Shown here: one piece after another, positions 1 through 13,376 of the stretch
How positions within the stretch are numbered: the stretch's first letter is position 1
Layout of the letters: each line of letters begins with the position of its first letter
Assembly: GCA_030248135.1 (NCBI GenBank)
Contig: JASANC010002485.1
Coordinates: forward strand, 1-64,000
Source: Theristus sp. LFF4_11
Lineage: Eukaryota > Nematoda > Chromadorea > Monhysterida > Xyalidae
Length of the DNA: 64,000 nt
Reading direction: 5' to 3'
Position numbers and translations under genes: made by a program
Notes under the pieces: model-generated
Seen by the model: only the letters and a program-made list of their open reading frames with translations
The model's database searches: none
Told to the model about the DNA's origin: nothing

Positions 1-14
1 TGGCCGGCTATTCG

Positions 15-1965
15 ATGGTGGATTTTTCAGCGAAACACCACATTGACAGTAAAGATGGCAATAGAAATGGCAATCATGGCATCAACATTGGCAAGAGTGA
101 CTGTAGGAATGGCAACAAAACTGGCAATAATAATCGTGACAGTGGAAACGGCAACTCAACAATGGACGACGTCTCGCAAGAAAGCCCCGAAAGCATGATG
201 CTCAGTTGTAGCTGCGCTGATCAGCTGAACGGAAACGATGCCAGTAATGGTGCCAGTTATCATTCGAATGGCATACGTGGTGGCAGCAACAGCGAAAGAG
301 TGACAGTTTTGACGGCCGAGTCACTCTTTGACAAACATGACGTCATCGACTCGTCGTCGTTGTCAAGCGACTCAGATGAAATTCTTGTTGAAACCGAGTT
401 TTTCAATAAACACGGCAGAAATCGGTCATCAAAAATGCACCGGATGACTAATAACCGCAGCGTAAACCCTCGTCCCACTGATTTTCCCGCAAACTCGTTC
501 TTTGGTTAGTATTGTTGTAATCCTGGGCTGATTTCCACCCAGCAACCAGGTCATTAGTGGTGGCATCTGATATTTGAATTCGGAGCGTGCTGATTGGTTG
601 TTCAAATTGATTCCGAAGGTGGAACTCTTAAACGACAGGAAAAGCGTTTGCTATTAAGCCCGCCGTGGCCCTACACCTTGAAAGTTTCTCGAACGTTCCC
701 CAAAACTCGCCTCCCACAAGGTTTCCGGTCCGGTCTCAATGAATGTATGGCCATTCCTCTCAGTTTCTATTAAAAACAGCTAAATTTCTGTGTTTGGATG
801 TGGTTGTGTTTTTCACAAATCGCGCTTCTCTCCTGGTTGCGTGACCACTCTTGCTGTATGACTGTATGTTCAGCTTAATATTCCGAATTCTGAGTCAGAT
901 TCTCTTTTCGACTTCTTTCATTCAGACGATACGGGGTCCTTATTAGCGATGCATGTGACACACTTTCGGTTTTAGTTACGGTTAGAAGCTTAATACGTAC
1001 TTACTAAAGTGGCATTTGTGTTGGTGGATGCTGTCAGTTTGTCACGATATGTCTTTGTTTTTCACATGCAATCAAGCTCATATTCTAATGATTGTTGCTG
1101 GTCAAAAGTAATTTTGATCTCTCCAATTTCAGTCAGTTAGGCTTTGCATGTATGTATGTAGTTGTTATTTCTCAACAGCAAGTCAGTTCGCCTTAAAAAA
1201 ACCGATAAAAACGTAGTAGCGTAACAACTCAGTCGCACCACAATAGAAATGTTCGGCCCAATTCTGCAGGAAAAGGCACAAAAATTCGCATTTTTTCATT
1301 CCAGAATTCCTCAACATTCCACCGCCACAGCACCCGCCAGACGACTCGCCAACTGGCAGCGAAACTGACGCCAATCGGCCGCAGCCGCCGCAACGCCGCC
1401 TGCCGCCGGTGCCGGAGCCAACGACAGCCGGTGCAATGTACCTGCCAGTGACTGAGTCCGTCTACGAGGAGGCACAACCAATAGCGACCAATGGTAACAC
1501 AGTCAACAAGAGCGTTGTGCGAACATAGCTGAGTGGTTAGAACGTTGGACGCGAAATTCACCCAGGCCTCTCCGCACGCAGGTTCAACTCCTGCCGCGGT
1601 AAAACTTGTAATCTCATTGTAGACCACATTATGCATGAACACTCATACTGGGCTAAGTGTGGAATTTTACCCGCAAATCACGTCCAAAATTGTCCCAAAA
1701 ACGATTCCAGAGGCCTCAACAATGACTCGCGGCGACAACGGCTACGAGGTGTCCAACCACAACAACAGCTACGCGAACAGTCAACCTGCTCCTCAGGGGT
1801 ATCGTCCGAGACCGACTCCCGGGCAACGTCGTGGTCAACTTCGCAAGCAACATTCCGCGGACGCTACAGCCAATGAGCGTGACGAACTGCTTCGTACGAT
1901 GGCCGGCAACCAATCGGCGATACTGGAACGAAACGCGGACACTGGCAGTTACTACATTCCGTCTG
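15..1965 (+). CDS. ten-1: Teneurin exons 1-3: cytoplasmic N-terminal region
   Basis: Exon 1 (to 504) is low-complexity, with Asn/Gly-rich stretches then a Ser/Asp-rich acidic segment. It may start at the ATG at 15 or after a TTTTTCAG acceptor at position 30. Exon 2 (1305-1493) is proline-rich and contains RRLPPVP, which fits the class I SH3 ligand form RxLPPxP. Exon 3 (1711-1965) is Gln/Asn/Arg-rich and ends at a CTG|GTTGGT donor. The phase is 1 at each junction, so the three exons and exon 4 read as one frame. Cytoplasmic domains of teneurins are poorly conserved, so assignment rests on phase continuity, orientation and the proline-rich motif rather than on alignment. In vertebrate teneurins proline-rich motifs here bind the adaptor CAP/ponsin. 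Confidence 0.7.
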
Positions 1966-4900
1966 GTTGGTCGGGGATTTCAAGTTTTTGGTTCCAGAAT
2001 CTGGTGGAAACCGTGACTGGGCTCGACACCACCTGCCTAACTTTAGAAGTGTAGAAGATTATGCGCTGTGCTGTGGTGCATCAAATAGACTTGGCACCTT
2101 CCCTTTATGATTCGCAAGTTGTGGAACCGTTTGCTACGATGCAACAGATATCGTGATCGGTGAACAGCTGATTGGTCGATTCGATCTGTCTCCACCAATC
2201 AGCGCGCAACAGTTGAATGTAGTGGTCATACATTGAGTAATTTATTGGTTTTTGTTGTTGTTTGGTGGTTGTCAAAAGGTTGCAAAACACGGCAGTTGTA
2301 ACCGCCGAAACAAAACACTCTTATTTATTCATGAGCTTCATTGGATGAAATGGGCGTGGTGGCTATAATTTATAAGCAAACACAAGAACAACACGAATAT
2401 GACGACGTTGACATGCGCGTTCATCTTGCGTTAGCGTTCTGTTATGTTAGCTGAATTTTTGGGAAAATTCTTCGAGGGATTTCACAGCCATTAGGCTTGT
2501 GAAAATGCTGTTTTCTCTGCAGTTGTTTGTATTTTATTATGATTACCATCTATGACGTCTCTGTTTATGGTTCGGGGTACCCGATGTCGCTGGTGCGTGA
2601 CCGTACCAAAGGAGAGAGGCAAAAAGCAAAGCGCAAAAATCATTCAATAGCTGGATGCTTTTGGAAATTGTTTGACAAAGACAAATTCATGTGTCTCCAC
2701 GTTGCGTGTTCACGCTGATTGGCTTATAATGGATTAACACGGAAGCCTTTTGCTTTTGTTTACTTGTTTGTTGTTTACCCTTTTTGGGTAGCTTACGTAC
2801 ATATGGAAATAATTTCTTCGCGTTTTCAAAAATGCTTTTCCTTTATTCGCTTTAACCGCTAGAGCAAACATCGCCATTTGTCAAATGTTGTTGCTTTCAA
2901 TCATTTTGAAATTTCAAGAGTGGCGCGGTCTTTATGGTCTCTTGAAGGGGTGTTAGGTTTTGTGAAATTAAACCCAACACTGTTTTCTTGGGAAAAACCT
3001 ACCCCGGGTAAACGATATCGCGCTGACTAATTGCCTGGTTTTCTGATGATAACAAATTTGGTCATTTTGTGTCAAAACAAAACCTTTAATGTTAATTCAA
3101 ACAAGTCAAACAACATGCTCTGGAAAACAACAGCAACATTGTTAAAACGTTACACACGCATCAATGGTACACCAAAAACCACAGCCGATTCAAAACGGAC
3201 CACGCACACACACGTGCGATGTAAGCACGAAAATTAGCCAATTCTCTGCCAATTGTTTACCAGAGGGGCGTGTTGCTAACCAATTTTTGGCGGAAGGAAA
3301 AGAGACCTCGAAATTGAGAGCGGAACAATGATACATACAGTATTTTAGAGAGCTATTTGCCTTGGAATTCCAAATATAACTACCGTTTTGCGCCGAGAAA
3401 AAGGTGTGAATGCGTGTGTGTGTTGTAACAAGAGCAATAAATTACATAAAGATTTTTTATTTTATTGTCCATTTGTGCAGAGAGACTGAATTAAACGGAG
3501 AAAAATCAGTGACCCGTTTTCTGTCCGGGTTTGTTTCAAAACAGTAGAAGATGGGGTTCGATATGGTTCTGGAATGTTTTTGGCCATTTTCGTGGTGTGT
3601 GCCTTTTTTTGTCGTTGCAGTTGTGTTTTTATTCCAGTGTGCAGCTGTTTTCGTTGGTTTTCGTTGGATGTATGGGCCAATGCCCTTTTGGATAATATTA
3701 TTCTTCTTTTGATTTTTTTGACGCCTTTCTTGTTTTTTAAGTGATTTCAACGAAAACGCATTGCAGCAAAGGGGTTAGCTCAGAAATTGAGTTCAATGTA
3801 TTAGAATGGAAAAAATAGCTTAAAATTAAATAAGCTTTCGGTCAGTTGTGTGAGCGGAGAAAAACTTTTGACGTCGAAAACAGAAATGTTATTTTTTTCC
3901 GCTTGCTGTGGGCTTTGTGGGTCATTCGTATGTGTTCTTCTTAATGTAATTTCTTCATTTTACAATTAGTAAACCACTTGACTTTTAATAAAGGGCTCGT
4001 GTACTATTCCGGCCCGCGAAATTCCGGCCCGTAGAATTCCGGCCCGCTCATTCCGGCCCGAAGAATTCCGGCCCGAAGAATTCCGGCCCGGAGAATTCCG
4101 GCCCAAAGAATTTTCGCCAGCAAGAACAATATTAAACCACACGAAGTGATTTTTGGTAAATAAATTCTTAAGTGATATTTTTTGTTTAGAACTTGCTTGC
4201 AGTGATTTGTTGTAGGTTCCTAGTCCTAAGCCAAGCCTTTTTGATAAGGTAAAAGGGTCACAAATCCTGTTCATGACAAAAAAATTTTAAAATTTAGTTG
4301 TAGTTTCTTTTTTCCAAAAGGTTTCACTTTCCAAATAAGCAAACAGGACGAACATCATTGAAAATACACTGTAACATGTGAACATCGATATTTTTATTTT
4401 ATTGTTTCATTACCAAAATCACTTCGTGTGGTTAAATATTGTTCGTACTGGCGAAAATTCTCCGGGCCGGAATTCTCCGGGCCGGAATTCTTCGGGCCGG
4501 AATTCTTCGGGCCGGAATGAGCGGGCCGGAATTCTTCAGGCCGGAATTAGCGGGCCGGAATTGTACCCCCCCTTAATAAAGTCATCAATTACACCGAGCA
4601 ATTTGCATTTTTTACGCTTAACCTTCCGACAAAAAAACGGGTCAAAATTTTCACCTCGACTGTCAATAACTGAAGGCCCCAAAAGTAATCGCAATCAAAA
4701 ATGGGATGACAAATGTTGAACGTGCTTATTTATGACTTAGTGACAGTACAAAAAAGGAACACCGAACCTGGAAATCAAATACGTACAAAATGTACGTACA
4801 TAAAACAACAAAAACAATTTTCGGAACGTGGATAACGAGTTATAAATGACAATTTATTAATCTGGTCTAAAACCAACAGACATACACGGGTTTGATTTGC

Positions 4901-7900
4901 ATTCAAACTGGGTGGTCAGCGACGTACAATGCTAGGTTGTACTTGAAAATTCTTCCAAGTCATAAATCATACTTCGATACCAGCAGTACTAATGTTCATC
5001 CCTTAATTTCCTTTTTTGCATCTAGCAAACGCTCACTCAGTCGTGTAGTTGGTTTTTCATAACCAGTCTGACAAAAACCTCCGATCAAAGACAAAATGCC
5101 GGTTTTTATGTTTCCCTTTTCTGATATTGATTTGCTTACGTAAAGAAGAAGATATCAGAGATAAGAACGAAACTCTGTTTGATTAATTAAGGTTCGCATT
5201 AAAACTATTAGGGTCAACATGCGTGCAATAACATTGGGTAATCGCTTAATTTCTGGTCTTAACCTTAGTTTTTTTTTTGTCTCTTTCCCTTCACTAGACG
5301 CTTTGTATGTGGTAAACCAACTTACGTTTTACTTCGCAGTTGGTGAGGTTGATATACGGTGCTACAGTTTGAGTTTGAGTGGGCTGATTATTTCTGTGTA
5401 CTTGCGAGGTAACCTAAACTCGGATGAAAAGGCTCACACCGTTATGACGATAAGCTGATAAAAACATAAAAAATTCACCGTCACTGTATTTAGATTTAGC
5501 TCTGCTCCATACAAAATAGGTCAATTCATCCGTAATATTTAAAACGGTGTTTATTACTTAATAACTTCAAAAAATTCCTCTTCCCCACCCCATAATTATT
5601 GTGCATCCTGAACTGTACCATGAAGAAGTATCCAGATCATCCTCTTCTCATCGCTTGCACGCACCGCTGACCAAAAATCCTCTATTTGCTCGCAGCTTTC
5701 CCGTGAAAATTAAGCTTCTTTGAAAATACAATATACCGTACATGTAGCTTTAGCAGAGTGGAGCAACATCTTTCTCGTTTCTTTCAACACTTTTTACAAA
5801 TAAATATACATACATTGTATCTCTTTATTTGCGACATCTGCAGCATCAATAAACCGTGTGGCGGTCAGGGTTGAGTGGCTATTGCGATGTGCGGTCAACA
5901 GATTTTACACATTTTTTTCACACACCGCTATTTGTTGTAAATGATACATTTTTTACTCAGTGTTTTGTTTTGTTTAACCAACAATGGTCAATTTGTGATT
6001 GCATTTTCAAGGACAGCACAACACTCAATTGATCTGATTTTCACCTCCCCCAGTGTGCACTGAATTTGACCATTGTTGTTTGACACTGTTTCGGTGTAAA
6101 TATTCCGTGTGTACCATCATTATTTCGTTTGCAGCTTGCTGATTGGTTACATGCTTCATCTGGCTACACGCTGACTGGCTGTGGGGCAGACAAACAGCGG
6201 GTAAAAAAATTTGCATTCGATAATGCTTTTGTCTTTTGAGGGCATAGGTAAAATAAAACGTTTTCAACTTGCACCGATGCAAATTTATGTTCAATAAGTT
6301 TCTTCGTCACTACGCGAACGTGCGCCTACGGCTTTTTGCAAATTAGTCAGTTTCTTATGCTGCGTTACACGCACATGCACGTACATGAATGCACACGCAT
6401 TTTCATGTAGATACATACATACAAGTATGTACATACAATGTACATACTACATACAATGGATGGCATACAACATGTACACACGTGGCATAATTCTTATACT
6501 TGAGATTGATTGGTTCTCTCAGCTACTTTGAGGTTTTGCTGGTTTTTTACACTTTTCTTGCGGACGCGTTAAGAATTGGAAAAAGGAAAACTAATTACTT
6601 TATCCGACTGAATGTGTCACTATTGCGCAAGCTTTATACGGCTTCAAATCTGGGTGGCAGATTATATTTTGCTGCAAAGTTCGTATTTGAAAAAAAACCG
6701 AAACCCGATTTTTACTTACATGTATGTGCTGACTGATTTTACTTACACGATATTATACGAATACGGTTATGTGTTGTTGCTTTATGCATGTCTCATGCAA
6801 TAAAAAACTGCTATTTCAGATGCTGCAACATATTGCCATTCAGAGCAGAAGCCTATAGGAAAAGCTGATTGTCAAATATGTGAAAAGCTCCGTTAAATTG
6901 TGTCGAATGCGCTAATATGCATGTACTGCTAAACCTAAAATAGAAAATAGCAAACTCTTTTGCAACAATTGCATGTTTATCGTGTAAGTTCGATAGAGAT
7001 GAAAGAAAAGTTCATTCCAAAAATCCATTCCTAAAAATTGAAAACATCGCGGTCGTCTAGCTCCATGTAAGTACGTGTTATGTGTCATATCAATAAGGAC
7101 ACCTGACATTATGTCCGTACCTTAACTACTACTATGTACTTGCCATCGTTCATAATAACAAAACAGGCAACATAAGCCATGTACATATGTATGTACGCTG
7201 AGTCTTGACAGCACGAAGCAGGTTTGCATAGAATCCTTCAAAGATTATCAAGCTACAATTTATTGTAGCTGTTTTGTTGCAAAACTTTTGTTTCACCTGT
7301 CACGTGTCGGTACGATACTCTAAATGTATATGAGCGAAAATTTTCGATTTGTGTACCCGTCTATTCTTATGTGTGTTAGTGGCATGTTTTGTGTTAAACA
7401 AGGTGCCAGCCTGTATGTTGTCAAAAACCAAGTCATTGTCTTTATGCCACGGGTATTTGCAAACGTTTTAGTCAACAATCCAACACTTTTTACCATAAAC
7501 GATTAAGTCAGACATGTATTTGAAGTAACTAATAAGTAGCATGTATCTGCCTCGCAAAGTGCCACAGTCAATATGTCATGTTAAGTCCATCATATATGGC
7601 GTAATTTTTGTACAAGTACACGCTTATGCTACATGTACATATCCCGATTTCAGCACTTAATCAAGCAGTTTAGTTCATACTTGCAAACGCGGATCAAGTT
7701 TCGCACAGTATTATGTACATCAGCGTTTCCAGCTACATATTAACTATAACCATAAAATGTGTAATATAATAATTAAACATAATATAGTTTGAGCTTAGTT
7801 GCGGTGTCGATGTTTTAAATAGTTATTGTTGCAAACATACATATTGTACATGTTCATGGTATAACGTTGTTTGTATAATCATTTGTGGCACTTTTGAGCT

Positions 7901-10900
7901 GGCGCAGCCAGCTTGGAGACTAGCACCAAAATCGTATTTATATTTCAAACTGGCAATTGATTATGATCAATGCGCTTTGACACGTTTACATACACATGCG
8001 ATTCAGGTATATTAATTTGTATTGAAACAATACACAGTGTCGAACGAAGGCAACTTTATACATGTACATGTTAGCTGCATGCATCATCACTAAAGCGCTC
8101 ATCTGATTGTCAGTGACACTTACATATCTAGATATTACGTTGCATTATAACCCTGATTCACCTTAATTTTTTGGGTTTCCAGCTATAATATGGTTACTGT
8201 TCTTCTCGGAACGAGCAAAAAAATGGAACGCGCATGTCAAAACGTCAGAAACGTAAAATTCACCCAAAAATCATAAATTTCTGTTGAAAATATGACTAAA
8301 AAAGGTCGAAATTGAAAATGAACAATTGTAAAACAATCGCGGTTCCTTCCGAGTAACAAAACATTCAAGATATGACCACCTACTACAACTATCAGGCTGA
8401 ATCGTTTGAAAGACGACGGCCACGGCCTGAGTATGTAGACGAGAACCAATACGACGAACCGCCGGGCTTATTGTACCGCCTGCAACATCAACACAATAAT
8501 GTTGACCTGCAAAACTCTTTAGGGCACACCACCATGAGCAGCCTCTCGCCGCAATCTGCCGGCAAGACCGATGTGATTGCCTATCAGAACAGGTTGGTTA
8601 ATTGGTTTTGTATTTATTGTATTTATTTTTTTTTTTGAATTTGCAAACTGGTATTTTTTTCGTGATGGCTTGACCCACATTGAGCCGTGTCTTCTGTTTC
8701 GAAGAACGTAATAATGTTGTTGCTCCAAGTGCATATGAGGCCTTCCGCCGAAAAATCGCCTGAGGTTGGACAGTCTAGAATTGGATTTGGTCTCCGATTT
8801 GGCTCAAATTTTAACACAGTCAACTAGGTCCAAAAACTCGGCCAAAAATCAATTTTTAGCCCAATCGGCCAAACCACGCGCGAATGGCAGCCATTTTAAA
8901 AAGGTACACTTTTTTTGGAGAGGTCATTTTGTGGACCTCATTTTTGGGCATGTTACGAAAAACGCTGCCATCAACACGTGCGTTCACCATTTGAGCTGAA
9001 ATTTGTACTGTAGTTAGGAAACACTTTGGGCTACCTTTGCACCAGTTTTTGGTTTTATTGCTTACTGTATGCGCGTGGTACAGTAGCCTAAATGCAACCT
9101 TTTTTGATCAAATGTGAAAATTCAAATGCTCCTGCACGTGTGCCGACAAAACAGATTGCGCTCAAATTTGGTATGTGAGTAGCAGTTTACCTGGGCTAAC
9201 TGCACACCAAAAATCCAGCTTGGCCCGTACTTCTGTTACGAGTTACGGGGCGAAGAATTTGAAATTCCCTAATAAAATGCCCCAATTTTTAAAAATTTTG
9301 TAAACTTTACCAAAAAACTAGCGCCTTCTGCAGCTGTTAATCTCAAAATAGCTGTAAATAGGGGTTTTCAGATTCGCTAAAGACGGTTCAGGCATTAGTT
9401 TTTTGATATGACCACATTGAACAAAAATAAACGGGAAATATTTCAGAAAAACCCGCCTTTTTTCCCACTTTTGACTGTCCTTTAAAGTCATGAGGGTCTA
9501 AAAATGCGCCGACAACTGCGATTTTACTGAAAATTGGTGTGCAACTGGCAGTAGATGTGTGCTACGTGTGTACCAAATTTCAACGTTCTCCCATGTTTGT
9601 TGGCTAAGTTACAGGGTCTTTACCACACAGACTTAGTGTTTTTGAACATATCGAGCAGTGTCTGCAACAAATACGCCAGTATCATAGCTGAAGCAAATGC
9701 GCACCTGTGTTTTTTTAGACGTTGAATTTGAATCTGATTTTAGATTTTAGCCCCGGGCATTTTTTTGCCCAAAAATTGGGCAAAAAACACATTTTTTTGC
9801 GTTTTCAGTGTTTTTTGTTTTATTGTTTTAATTTTATGCGTGAATTTTGTATTAAAAGCTATTTTCTAATAGATTTACAACCGCTGTTTTTGAATCAGTT
9901 GTTATATTTTGCAACTGACCACTTGCTCACTAAAAAATGGGTAAAATGTTGATTTTTTGTTTTTTTTCATATGTTTTTGTTTCACAGTAAAAAAATTAGT
10001 TCAGAAACAATTTTTAATTTAAATTTTCAATTCTCCAGAAGGTTTTCAAGATCGCTGAATTTGGATCTGTCCTTATATTTTTGCCTCGGGCATTTTTTTG
10101 CCCAAAAATTGGGCAAAAACACTTTTTTTGGCGTTTTCCAGTGTTTTTTTGTTTTGTTTTTTCTAATTTTAAGTGCGGATTTTTGTTTAAAAAACTATTT
10201 TCTAATAGCTTTACAACTGCTGTACTTGAATCCGTTATTACATTTTGAAACGAACCTCGTTCTGGCCCAAAAATGGGTTTAAACATGGATTTTTTGCCGT
10301 TTTCAGACGTTTCCGTTCCATAGTAATGAATAAGTTTGAAAACAATTTTTAAAACCACTTCCTAGGAGTTCCCAACTGCGCCTAATCCATATCTGTAGTT
10401 AAATTTCGCAACTGCCTCATTATTAACCCTTATAAACGGGTAAAATATCTACACTGTTGTTTTCCGTAGACGTTTTTCTTTTTGTGTTTGAACTAGACTT
10501 GTAAATTGTTGTTAATTTGTCCTCGGCAATTTTTTTACGCCGCTGAAGTTGAATCTGTTTTTCGTTTTTAAAACTGGTGCTTTTTTGCCCCAAGTTTATC
10601 CAATTGGGTAAAAACTGACACTTTCAACTGTTTGTATGAAACTTACATTATTAAACTTACTTAAACTGAAACTTGAAAAACGTCTACAGAAAGACCACAG
10701 TGTAGATTTTTTACCCGTTTATAAGTGTTAATAATGGGGCAGTTGCAAAATTTAACTACAGGTATGGATTAGGCGCAGTCAGGAACTCCTAGGAAGTGGT
10801 TTTAAAAATTGTTTTCAAACTTATTCATTACTATGGAACGGAAACGTCTGAAAACGGCAAAAAATCCATGTTTAAACCCATTTTTGGGTCAGAATGAGGT

Positions 10901-13339
10901 CCGTTTTAAAATGTAATAACGGATTCAAGTACAGCAGTTGTAAAGCTATTAGAAAATAGTTTTTTAAATAAAAATCCGCACTTAAAGTTAGAAAAAAAAC
11001 AAAAAACACTGGAAAACGCAAAAAAAGTGTTTTTGCCCAATTTTTGGGCAAAAAAATGCCCGAGGCAAAAATATAAGGACAGATCCAAATTTAGCGATCT
11101 TTAAAACCTTCTGGAGAATTGAAAATTTAAATTAAAAATTGTTTGTGAACTAATTTTTTTACTGTGAAACAAAAACATATGAAAAAAAACAAAAAATCAA
11201 CATTTTACCCATTTTTTGGTGAGCAAGTGGTCAGTTGCAAAATATAACAACTGATTCAAAAACAGCGGTTGTAAATCTATTAGAAAATAGCTTTTAATAC
11301 AAAATTCACGCATAAAATTAAAACAATAAAACAAAAAACACTGAAAAACGCAAAAAATGTGTTTTTTGCCCAATTTTTGGGCAAAAAAAATGCCCGGGGC
11401 TAAAATCTAAAATCAGATTCAAATTCAGCGTCTAAAAAAACATAGGTGCGCATTTGCTTCAGCTATGATACTGGCGTATTTGTTGCAGACACTGCTCGAT
11501 ATGTTCAAAAACACTAAGTCTGTGTGGTAAAGACCCTGTAACTTAGCCAACAAACATGGGAGAGCGTTGAAAATTGGTACACACGTAGCACACATCTACT
11601 GCCAGTTGCACACCAAGTTTCAGTAAAATCGCTGTTGTCGGCGCATTTTTAGACCCTCATGACTTTAAAGGAGACGTCAAAAGTGGGAAAAAAGGCGGGT
11701 TTTTCTGAAATATTTCCCGTTTATTTTTGTTCAATGTGGTCAAATCAAAAAACTAATGCCTGAACCGTCTTTAGCGAATCTGAAAACCCCTATTTACAGC
11801 TATTTTGAGATTAACAGCTGCAGAAGGCGCTAGTTTTTTGGTAAAGTTTACAAAATTTTTAAAAATTGGGGCATTTTACTAGGGAAATTCAAATTATTCG
11901 CCCCGTAACTCGTGACAGAAGTAAGGGCCAAGCTGGATTTTTGGTGTGCAGTTAGCCCAGGTAAACTGCTACTCACATATCAAATTTGAGCGCAATCTGT
12001 TCTGTCGGCACACGTGCAGGAGCATTTGAATTTTCACATTTGATCAAAAAAAGGTTGCATTTAGGCTACTGTACCACGCGCATACAGTAAGCAATGAAAC
12101 CAAAAAACAGGTGCAAAGGTAGCCCAAAGTGTTTCCTAACTACAGTACAAATTTCAGCTCAAATGGTGAACGCACGTGTTGATGGCAGCGTTTTTCGTAA
12201 CATGCCCAAAAATGAGGTCCACAAAATGACCTCTCCAAAAAAGTGTACCTTTTTAAAATGGCTGCCATTCGCGCGTGGTTTGGCCGATTGGGCTAAAAAT
12301 TGATTTTTGGCCGAGTTTTTGGACCTAGTTGACTGTGTTAAAATTTGAGCCAAATCGGAGACCAAGTCCAATTCTAGACTGTCCACCCTCAGGCGATTTT
12401 TCGGCGGAAGGCCTCATATATATAAAATTTTATTTGTGATGTAACACCAGTTTCGACTTTCTGTCCAAAAAAAAATCCATTTCGTGGTGGCCCTTTTATG
12501 GGTTGTCACCTTTCCAAGGTCGAAACCTCTGAAGCGAATTTTGAATTTAAAAAAACAACAACAACCGAACAACAGGTAAATTTTCATAAATTTAAAAACG
12601 TGTGAATACCATTGATTTTCAGGTCTAAATGACACGTGTGTTGTTTGTTTTATTTGTTTGTTTTGTGCGCGCTGCATTTTCCAAGGTCGATTTACAGCAA
12701 ATCACACCTTTTCAGTTGACCTTTTTTACCGCTCTCGCTGTTTCCACCAGTAGTGTTTCAGTGAAAAAAGTTTAATTCTACAGTAGATTTCTGCAACATA
12801 AACAAAATGTCGCTGCAGACTTGCGTCAGTACAACGGTGAGCAGGTATGGAATTGAAGAAACCTGTTGATGAGTAAAAGGGCTTAGGAGAGACCAAAGGA
12901 ATTACGGACCATGAAGTCTTCAACAAACCTGTTTGTGGAAATGATTTATCCTTTACACCTTTGATTGTTTCTGTGTAGTGTGTGTACATGTATAGGTTTT
13001 CATCTCTGATCTCACCCAAAAGCGCATTCGTTCGACATTCGTTCTTTGAAAAACCTTTAAAAGAGTCTTTCAAGAAACACTTTTGACTGCTGGTCGTAAG
13101 AATCTTGAAGTCCAACGGTTCAGCTAATCAGCCCACATACGCATTGGCGCTACACTGAAATTCCATCGTCGTATCGCGCGTGAGTTGTTCTCAAAAATAT
13201 CTCTCTCTATATATCTCATTTGTATTCATGAGTTCCATGCATCTGAGAACGGGTATGTAACAGAGAGACAGCTATGCGTTCGGCTTCAACGATAAGGTAT
13301 AACGTCCATTAATCTTGAGACGTGTGTGGCACGACAACA

Positions 13340-13376
<37 letters not shown>

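Noticed and set aside
1519..1600. Functional tRNA-Ser gene
   Set aside because: Acceptor stem does not pair and the anticodon stem and position 33 are degraded.
8766..8999. Open frame repeated at 12159-12386 with matching product
   Set aside because: It recurs only because the two palindrome arms are inverted copies; product has no recognisable domain and no splice context.
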